Source of the DNA: an uncultured Eubacteriales bacterium
GTDB taxonomy: Bacteria > Bacillota > Clostridia > Oscillospirales > Acutalibacteraceae
Length of the DNA stretch: 15,451 nt
Direction: 5' to 3'
NCBI GenBank assembly: GCA_934486705.1
Contig: CAKSQS010000060.1
Span: 1 to 15,451, forward strand
Positions within the stretch are counted from its first letter, which is position 1. Every line of letters starts with the position of its first letter. Below, in pieces: positions 6,442 through 12,871 of this stretch. A program made the translations under genes and the position numbers. A model generated the notes under the pieces. The model had not been told where the DNA came from. It did no database searches and was given only the letters and a program-made list of their open reading frames with translations.

Positions 6442-8712
6442 TTAAATAAAACCGATCCGCGCCGTTTTCCAGCTTTCGGCGGGAATATCCGCAATTACTC
6501 TGCCGCATACATCGGACCGAATATATTTTTTATCCACAGCTTTCCCATCAACGGTTATACGAACCTTTCGGGCGTCTGCGTATAAAATAAGCTTACGGTA
6601 TGCAGCCTGCCGCTCCCAATGCAATTCGCAGCCGTCTTCTTCGGATTTAAGGCAATATGCGTTTTTCACCGTGTTTTCCGAATAAACCGCACCCTCTGAT
6701 GAAATATCGGGCGGAGTTATAAGCAACGCGGGCGTACAGCTGCCCGAATATACAGGCTCTGCAAGCTCTCCGCTTTCGCCGAGGCGTATCGGAATAACGC
6801 TGCCCGCCCTTATGTATACGGGTATCTCGTCAATTTCGGCTGAAACGGTTTCGGTAACGCCGCCCGACACCCTTTCGCCGCCGAATAGACAGTACCAGCT
6901 GCCGCTCGGGAAAACTATCTCCTTTTTATTCGCGCCCTCTTCAAGCACGGGGCAAACAAGCAGCCTTTCACAGAACATATACTGACCGTTGACATCCGGC
7001 ATAATACCCTCTTCGGGAAATGCCGCCGCCATATTCATCACCGTGGGAATACCCTCTGTGTGCGCACGCACGGCTGACGAATAAATGCAGTCAAGTAAAT
7101 TTTCGCGTATCCAATACATTTTGCAAAAGACCCGAATCGCCGTATCACCGTAGGTCCACGGGTCGCGGTCAAGCCCCGCGCCGTGGGCGCGCATAAGCGG
7201 GTTAAACGTGCCGAATTGAAGCCATCTTATATATACCTCGGGAGTAGGCGGACCGCCGTAGCCGCCTATATCCGTTCCCCAAACTGAAAAGCCGCATGAT
7301 GTAAGGTTAAGCATACCGTTGATTGCCTGATTAAGTCCCTCAAAGCTTGAAACCTGATCGCCGCCGAAATTTCCTACCCACTTTTGGCAGCCTGCGCACC
7401 CGCTGCGCGAAAACAGTATGCAATCATCGCCCATTTCGCCGTACCATGCGTCATGATACGCCTTGTTATACCAGTATGAAACGCCGTTGTGCATTTCATC
7501 GCCCGTCATACCGTTGGATGAAAGACTTTTAACAGGCAGTATCTCGCCGTAATCGACCATACAGCCCTTAAGTCCCCAATCCCAAAGCTTTCTGAAAAAA
7601 GCGGAAACTACCTTTACCGCATTTGGGTGAGCAAAATCTATTACCTCGCGCCCCGCCTGCTTTGTGCGGTCGTCGGGATTCATAAAATACGGAATTTCCC
7701 GAAGCTCCTCCGTACCGAGCAGCTGAGCCATTTCACTTATAAACAGCGAGGGGTGATTCCAACCGATCATTCTGGTGCCCGTCTTTTTAAGAATTTCATA
7801 GGCGGGCTCGTTGTTCATCGGCTTACCCTCGCCGCCCAATGCGGCAATATCCGGCATACCCATTTCGGCATATTTACGCAGAGTTTCCTCTAATGCTTCA
7901 AGGTAATTTTCCGGGCCCGACTTTTCATCCCACACCTGGTAAGCGCCGCCCGCCCAATACCTCAGTGCCCATTTTGGCGGCAGTATCGGCTTGCCGGTAA
8001 GCTCGGTATACATACGTATATTTTCCGCCGGGGAGTCAAGGAAGAAATACGCGTCCCACTTAGGACCTTCAAATTCCAAAAGCATTTTATCGGGATCGGT
8101 TTTTCCTATATCCGCCTCGCAGTTGTAAAAAGAGTTAAAAAACATCATATATCCTGCGGTGCTGTGAAAAATCGGCATATTTTTATAAGCCGCAACGCCC
8201 TTGCTCCAGCAGTCGGCATTCCACAAAGAAAAATGCGTGCCCCTGTGGTTAAGTGTATTAAAGCGCTCCCCAAATCCGTATATGCCCTCATTCTCTGCAA
8301 GCGGACTGCTGTATGCCGCTTTGCACAGCCTTTCCCCGTCATATCCGAGCATTATCTGCGAGCCTTCAATCAAAAGCCTTTTTTGTAATGTCTCAACGGT
8401 AATTTCAATATGTAACGCGCTTTTGCCGTTATTTATGTAAACCGAAGTTCCGCTGCCGTCCGAAAGCCGTATTTTATCATCGGAATATGTCGCTGTAATC
8501 TCTTTCAGGTCATCAGGCTCAAAATACCCCGCGTTTTCACTGCAAAGCCTTACTCCGCCGCCTGCGGGAAAGCTTAAAAACAGCTTTATCTCACCCTTTT
8601 GACCCGTGCAGTAAAGAACCGCCCTTTTATCTTCAAGCTCCGCTTTTAAAAAATATTCCGCAGAATACCATTCGACCTCTTTTATCTCAACGCCGAACTG
8701 ATTTGTTTTCAT
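6442..8712 (-). CDS. Cytoplasmic GH31 alpha-glycosidase
   Basis: 756 residues from the ATG at 8712, which has AGGGGTGA just upstream; an in-frame TTG at 8769 would overlap the permease gene. The N-terminal beta-sandwich carries GIYGFGERFNTLNHRG, a typical GH31 substrate-side loop. The barrel begins at PPKWALRYWAGG. The nucleophile is Asp387 in CMVDYGE and the likely acid/base is Asp452 in NFGGDQ, followed by WGTDIGGYGG. C-terminal sandwich domains end the protein. There is no signal peptide, CBM or membrane segment, so it works on imported oligosaccharides. It is a clear paralogue of the next gene and shares its atypical strand-3 motif (ALGGEGK here). Starch-type GH31 enzymes normally carry a W-x-D motif there, and the sulfoquinovosidase W-x-Q-D-W pattern is also absent. 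Alpha-xylosidase, alpha-glucosidase or alpha-N-acetylgalactosaminidase activity are all possible. Confidence 0.92.
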   Translation of the reverse strand: MKTNQFGVEIKEVEWYSAEYFLKAELEDKRAVLYCTGQKGEIKLFLSFPAGGGVRLCSENAGYFEPDDLKEITATYSDDKIRLSDGSGTSVYINNGKSALHIEITVETLQKRLLIEGSQIMLGYDGERLCKAAYSSPLAENEGIYGFGERFNTLNHRGTHFSLWNADCWSKGVAAYKNMPIFHSTAGYMMFFNSFYNCEADIGKTDPDKMLLEFEGPKWDAYFFLDSPAENIRMYTELTGKPILPPKWALRYWAGGAYQVWDEKSGPENYLEALEETLRKYAEMGMPDIAALGGEGKPMNNEPAYEILKKTGTRMIGWNHPSLFISEMAQLLGTEELREIPYFMNPDDRTKQAGREVIDFAHPNAVKVVSAFFRKLWDWGLKGCMVDYGEILPVKSLSSNGMTGDEMHNGVSYWYNKAYHDAWYGEMGDDCILFSRSGCAGCQKWVGNFGGDQVSSFEGLNQAINGMLNLTSCGFSVWGTDIGGYGGPPTPEVYIRWLQFGTFNPLMRAHGAGLDRDPWTYGDTAIRVFCKMYWIRENLLDCIYSSAVRAHTEGIPTVMNMAAAFPEEGIMPDVNGQYMFCERLLVCPVLEEGANKKEIVFPSGSWYCLFGGERVSGGVTETVSAEIDEIPVYIRAGSVIPIRLGESGELAEPVYSGSCTPALLITPPDISSEGAVYSENTVKNAYCLKSEEDGCELHWERQAAYRKLILYADARKVRITVDGKAVDKKYIRSDVCGRVIADIPAESWKTARIGFI

Positions 8713-8717
8713 CGGTG

Positions 8718-8725
8718 TCACCCCT
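8718..8725 (-). promoter_or_regulatory. Ribosome binding site of the cytoplasmic GH31 gene
   Basis: AGGGGTGA on the minus strand, with its AGGGG core 8 bases before the ATG at 8712, lies within the 16-base gap after the permease stop at 8729-8731. It decides the start and shortens the longest open frame by 19 codons. Confidence 0.75.
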
Positions 8726-8728
8726 ATA

Positions 8729-9661
8729 TCATTCGCCGGCAATACCGGTTCTGTCGATACTTTCCACAAACTGCTTCTGTAAGCATATATACAAAATCAA
8801 AATAGGCAAAATTGAAAGCAGAGTTCCCGCAAGAGATGTTGCCTGATTAAGCCTTGAGACTGTATTTACGGCGTCATCCTTACCGAAAATCGCCTCGTAT
8901 CTCGCCGTAAAATTGCTTAACTGAACGGGCAATGTGGGAATTGCGTCCGCAAAGTACATACTTGCCTGGGTAGTTTCATTCCAATACCATACCCCCGAAA
9001 AAAGCATTGACAGAACAATTGCCGAGCGCGACATCGGCATTGCAATGCTTGCATAAATTCTTAATGATGACGCTCCGTCAATTTCAGCCGCCTCATCATA
9101 TGTGAGCGGGTAGCTTTTGAAAAACATAAAGAAAACCAAGATGAAAATGGCACTTTTTAAGCCCTGACCGAGCAATGCGGGCAAATACGACGGAAAAACC
9201 GTATTGATAATTCCGTAATCGTAAAACAGTGCATACCGCGGAACAAGCATTATCTGCGACGGCAAAATAAAGGTTGAAACTATAAGAGCTATCCACATTT
9301 TTTTGAGCGGAAACTCATATCTTGCAAGCCCAAACCCGACAACAGACGCAACAAGAGTTTGAAAGAGCATGGGCAGCACGGTCATTATAAGCGAATTTAA
9401 AAGACTTTTCCAAAAATCAAGCGCGGCAAATGCCTTTTTAAAATTACCGAAAAACAGCTCGGACGGAATCCAGCTGACCGAAGGATCAGCCAAATCCGCA
9501 GGCGACATAAAGCTGTTTACAAGCATATACAGTATGGGGTACACATAAATGAAGCCTATTCCTACCAATACAGAATAGTATACCGCAAGAGAAAGTGGAC
9601 TTTTTCGTTCGTGTGAACCGATAAGCCATTTTTTAATGCTTGACTTTTTCAAAACCGACAT
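8729..9661 (-). CDS. Carbohydrate ABC transporter permease (MalG type)
   Basis: 310 residues from the ATG at 9661. Hydrophobic segments fit six transmembrane helices, starting at VYYSVLVGIGFIYVYPILYML (about 28-48) and ending near LLSILPILILYICL. The cytoplasmic EAA loop, which docks on the ATPase, is at residues 190-213 (EAAEIDGASSLRIYASIAMP). The C-terminal Gln-Lys-Gln-Phe-Val segment is typical of MalG-like CUT1 permeases for oligosaccharides. Its ATG overlaps the stop of the MalF-type gene by one base (TAATG), with AGGGAGG 11 bases upstream. An in-frame GTG at 9745 would sit within the upstream gene and add a charged stretch not expected here. Neither the ATPase nor a solute-binding protein is in the window. 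In many Bacillota a shared MsmX/UgpC-type ATPase serves several such transporters. Confidence 0.95.
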   Translation of the reverse strand: MSVLKKSSIKKWLIGSHERKSPLSLAVYYSVLVGIGFIYVYPILYMLVNSFMSPADLADPSVSWIPSELFFGNFKKAFAALDFWKSLLNSLIMTVLPMLFQTLVASVVGFGLARYEFPLKKMWIALIVSTFILPSQIMLVPRYALFYDYGIINTVFPSYLPALLGQGLKSAIFILVFFMFFKSYPLTYDEAAEIDGASSLRIYASIAMPMSRSAIVLSMLFSGVWYWNETTQASMYFADAIPTLPVQLSNFTARYEAIFGKDDAVNTVSRLNQATSLAGTLLSILPILILYICLQKQFVESIDRTGIAGE

Positions 9662-10539
9662 TACCTGTTTGACCTCCCTCTTATGAACAGCGAAATAAGA
9701 TACACGCCTAAAAGTATTGCTATTACGGCGAAAAAGTATATCCACGACATTGCTGCGGAAATACTGTAAAGCCCCGATGTTGAAAGAATACTGCCCGAAA
9801 TTTTAATATTTACCGCATTATTTGCATAGTTTGCAATGTCAATTACCGTATAAACCGCGCAAAGCAGAATCATAGGGCTGACAAACGGCAGCGTTATTTT
9901 CCAAAATTTTTCCCATGCACCGGCGCCGTCTATTTCGGCGGCGCTGTAAATATCGGGGCTGACCTTTTGAAGTCCCGCAAGGAATATAAGTATCTGAACG
10001 CCCGAAAACCACAATATCAAAACAAGATTTTCAAGCACGAACATAACCGGCTTTTGGGCAAAAGCGGGCAACAGCTTTAAAAATTCAAACACGGTGGGAG
10101 ATCTCTCCGAAAAATTCAGCGAATGCGCCGTTAAAAGCTCGCTTATGGCAGGTCCGCTCATTACTACCACCGGGAAGAAAAAAATCACTCTGAAAAAGGT
10201 TCTTAACGGAAATTTATTGTTCAGCAGCAAAGCTATTATTAAAGAAAATATAAGAATTACGGGGGTTGAAAATAAAATCATTGTAACCGTATTTCCGAGA
10301 TCCATTCTGAATGTTGTATCAACATTCCATGCGGTATTATAATAATAATTTCCGCGCCAAAGCATTTCCATTCCCGCAGGGTCAAGCTTAATTTCATTTA
10401 AGCTGAGCCGCACCGAAAATATAAGCGGGTAGAGCGTAAAAAGCAGGAAACCCGCTATCCACGGAGCTATATATGCGTATCCCGTAATTGCGCTGCGCGT
10501 TTTCATATTCAACATTTTACCTTTAGACTTGTTTTTCAC
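9661..10539 (-). CDS. Carbohydrate ABC transporter permease (MalF type)
   Basis: 292 residues with six predicted membrane helices: about 18-43, 84-106, 115-136, 165-190, 219-240 and 264-286. The EAA loop lies at residues 199-222 (SAAEIDGAGAWEKFWKITLP), as in MalF/LacF/UgpA-type sugar permeases. It forms the heterodimeric channel with the next gene. I choose the GTG at 10539: it overlaps the upstream stop as GTGA (4 bases), and a GGGGGG run sits 9 bases upstream. ATG codons at residues 9 and 12 are alternatives that would shorten only the cytoplasmic N-terminus. The coupling to the preceding DUF5696-like gene implies those two products are needed in balance. The imported substrate is not readable from sequence; the surrounding glycosidases indicate an oligosaccharide. 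Confidence 0.95.
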   Translation of the reverse strand: MKNKSKGKMLNMKTRSAITGYAYIAPWIAGFLLFTLYPLIFSVRLSLNEIKLDPAGMEMLWRGNYYYNTAWNVDTTFRMDLGNTVTMILFSTPVILIFSLIIALLLNNKFPLRTFFRVIFFFPVVVMSGPAISELLTAHSLNFSERSPTVFEFLKLLPAFAQKPVMFVLENLVLILWFSGVQILIFLAGLQKVSPDIYSAAEIDGAGAWEKFWKITLPFVSPMILLCAVYTVIDIANYANNAVNIKISGSILSTSGLYSISAAMSWIYFFAVIAILLGVYLISLFIRGRSNR

Positions 10540-12809
10540 TGCTGTTTTCCCCCCGCGCAGAAGCTTTGACCCGCCACCGTAACCTTCCCGTCCGTGAAGG
10601 GCTGCGAGCCGTAATTTACGTATATTACGGTTCCGCCGCTGTAGGTTACGCGATATACGCCTACACCTATCGCCTTATGCTCGACTATGTACTGACCCTC
10701 TACCATGCTTAAAACTTCGTTCAGCCGGTTGTATATTTTTTCGATCTGCGGATACCAGTTTTCAAAATTAAGAGAAAAATAATCTTCAAGCGGTGTATCC
10801 GTCAGCGAATGGTTATCGGAAGCAGTTACCATAAAGGAAGGATAGCAACCGTATTCAGCCATTTTCAGAATGCTCTCTGTAGTATAAAATCCTTGGTTGG
10901 CATACGGCGCGTAATAATCCATACTGCCCTTTAAAACGATTTGTAAAAACGGCACCGTATCCGTCTCAAAAAGATACTGGCTGCATGATGTGGGAATATC
11001 AAAGTATTCATCGGTATATTTCCATAAATAACTGTTTACACGGCTTAATGCGACCGATTGTTCCATATCCTTTATCTGACCAGAAAACCCCTTTGCGGAC
11101 TCATCCCTGGTCATTGCGGCGGAACGTGTAAAATCGGAATAAAGCCGACTTCCGAGCTGTTCAATGCTTAAAGAAAAATTGCTGTAATTCTTACGGTATT
11201 TTTCAACCGTCTTTACCGCTTTCGAGGGCTTTACAAGAAAGCTTTCGTTATACATTATGTTATCGTTCTGACGCACAAACTTTGCAACCGAGTTAGAGGC
11301 AGTAACTGTTCCCATTTCGTTTTCGTTTATTTGGTCCTTATTTGCCGTTATCGGATTTATTTGAAGATAAAATCTCCCGCCCTTTTGCTTTAAAAGCTCG
11401 TTCAAAGCTTGAAAATCCTTTCGGCTGCCGACATTTTTATTAAATGTCAGCGCCCCGTATTTAGAACCGTTTATTCCGCCGCGCTGCCAGCCTTCAAACG
11501 CCAGAGTGATATTCTTAATTCCGCTCTTTTCAAGCCGTGTTAAAAAGCCCTCCGCCTGTTTTGCGGTAGTAAAAACCTCCGTGCTCTTGAAAAAAAGATT
11601 TTTCTTTATTTCAGAGCCTACAACGTCCAACCGCAGCGGTATATCCGAATCCTTTCTTTCGGTATTAAGCTCACCGTTTTCCTTGAGTATCTCGCGGTAC
11701 GCCGTCGCCATTCCGGAGTAATCGGCGTTATCCCCCGCAAACAGCACATATCTTACGGCAGGCGTTATTTTCTTGGGTTTTTCCTCGGTAGTAAAAATTC
11801 CCTTGCCGGCAGTGCCTGTGGACTCGGCGTAAAGCTGCCTGAAATCAAAACGCGCGGTGGTCCAGAAATAATCGGTTGTAAAACCCGCGGGCGACGCGAT
11901 TATATTTGCGGAGTTGAATCCGTCCTCTATAATTCCCAAAAATGAATTTTTAGGGGATAAATACGCTATTCCGAAAATCGGCATTGTTATTTGTTCAGAA
12001 TCAATCAGGTAATCGTTGGTTCTGCTCGCCTCTAAATCGCTTGCCTTGCTCAGGGTATCTATTCCCATATCAAGACCGTACACCTTATCGTCATACCCGC
12101 TTACATAATCGCCCTTGTTGCCGAACCTTATCAACGCCCCCGGGCCGTCGGGAATAAGCAAATAACCGTCATTTGCGTTTTCTCTCACACTTCCCAAAAA
12201 CGGGAGAAAATAGAGCGATTTTATCTTACAATCGCCCGTTTCCGTAAGGCTGCCCTTATCAAGCTCTATTTTAAAGCCGTCTTCAAGCAATGTAAGTGTG
12301 AATGAAAATCCTATTTCTATATTCGGAAACCAAACCTTGCAGTTTACCGAATCGTTATTCCAGCTGTACTCCGTTTCGGCGGATCGGTCGGAAATACTTA
12401 TGCGGCTTTCGGAAAGCGCCTCGTTAAAATAGTCTATGGTACAAACGGAATTTCCCATTGCGGACCATTTTGCATTCATACCCTCAGGCTTGTCGCTTTC
12501 AAGCGTTCCCCATATATGACCGTTTTTGAGATCCTCCACCCGTATTGCATGGGTTTTCTCTCTGAACCATATTTGCAAACGGTTATTCCGCAGCTTAAGC
12601 TCATAGCCCTCCGTTCCGAGCTTTTCGGCAGTCTTAGCCGAGGAAGCATACATAGTGTGACGGTTTGTTTCCGACTCTAACACTGTTGTATCGGGGAGAG
12701 TAAAGCGTGTGTCGCCGCTCTTACTCTCCTGTATACCCTTTACCGCAAATACCGATATAATGAGAGACGCCGCAACGCCGCAGGATATTATTTTTTTCGG
12801 TAGTTTCAT
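10536..12809 (-). CDS. DUF5696-like protein: membrane-anchored putative glycoside hydrolase or glycan-binding protein
   Basis: 757 residues. From memory it resembles DUF5696 proteins that occur beside sugar-ABC permeases in Bacillota; this was not checked by search. Residues 1-23 are a signal-like segment (MKLPKK then a hydrophobic stretch) with no clear Ala-x-Ala site, so it may stay as an N-terminal anchor. Residues about 65-375 are beta-rich and look like a mutarotase-type sandwich. Residues about 390-700 alternate strands and helices like a barrel (ITLAFEGWQRGG, GGRFYLQINP, FSLSIEQLG, FLQIVLKGSMDYY). Residues about 705-750 resemble the small beta domain closing many glycosidases (YRVTYSGGTVIYVNYG). 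This architecture suggests an uncharacterised glycosidase-like fold, but no catalytic residue can be assigned. It starts 62 bases after the dockerin gene and overlaps the MalF-type gene by 4 bases. Function is not established. Confidence 0.72.
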   Translation of the reverse strand: MKLPKKIISCGVAASLIISVFAVKGIQESKSGDTRFTLPDTTVLESETNRHTMYASSAKTAEKLGTEGYELKLRNNRLQIWFREKTHAIRVEDLKNGHIWGTLESDKPEGMNAKWSAMGNSVCTIDYFNEALSESRISISDRSAETEYSWNNDSVNCKVWFPNIEIGFSFTLTLLEDGFKIELDKGSLTETGDCKIKSLYFLPFLGSVRENANDGYLLIPDGPGALIRFGNKGDYVSGYDDKVYGLDMGIDTLSKASDLEASRTNDYLIDSEQITMPIFGIAYLSPKNSFLGIIEDGFNSANIIASPAGFTTDYFWTTARFDFRQLYAESTGTAGKGIFTTEEKPKKITPAVRYVLFAGDNADYSGMATAYREILKENGELNTERKDSDIPLRLDVVGSEIKKNLFFKSTEVFTTAKQAEGFLTRLEKSGIKNITLAFEGWQRGGINGSKYGALTFNKNVGSRKDFQALNELLKQKGGRFYLQINPITANKDQINENEMGTVTASNSVAKFVRQNDNIMYNESFLVKPSKAVKTVEKYRKNYSNFSLSIEQLGSRLYSDFTRSAAMTRDESAKGFSGQIKDMEQSVALSRVNSYLWKYTDEYFDIPTSCSQYLFETDTVPFLQIVLKGSMDYYAPYANQGFYTTESILKMAEYGCYPSFMVTASDNHSLTDTPLEDYFSLNFENWYPQIEKIYNRLNEVLSMVEGQYIVEHKAIGVGVYRVTYSGGTVIYVNYGSQPFTDGKVTVAGQSFCAGGKQQ

Positions 12810-12814
12810 AATAA

Positions 12815-12820
12815 ATCACC
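12815..12820 (-). promoter_or_regulatory. Weak ribosome binding site of the DUF5696-like gene
   Basis: GGTGAT on the minus strand lies 5 bases before the ATG at 12809. It is a weaker match than the other sites in this operon. The 62-base gap upstream of the ATG holds no convincing promoter or terminator. Confidence 0.4.
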
Positions 12821-12871
12821 ATATCTTTCAAAGACGCAAAATGCACCGAATACTTCCCGTCTCACAAGCAT

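Noticed and set aside
3367..8712. GH31 enzymes as sulfoquinovosidases
   Set aside because: The GDQ acid/base context is loosely similar, but the tryptophan/glutamine strand-3 pattern expected for that group is absent and no sulfosugar-pathway gene is nearby.
8713..8769. Longer N-terminus for the cytoplasmic GH31 from a TTG
   Set aside because: It would overlap the permease gene by about 40 bases. The ATG at 8712 has a good SD directly upstream and the expected beta-strand start.
12830..12871. Possible promoter upstream of the DUF5696-like gene
   Set aside because: A TTGTGA element is followed at about 16 bases by TGCATT, which matches the -10 consensus poorly. The operon packing does not require it.
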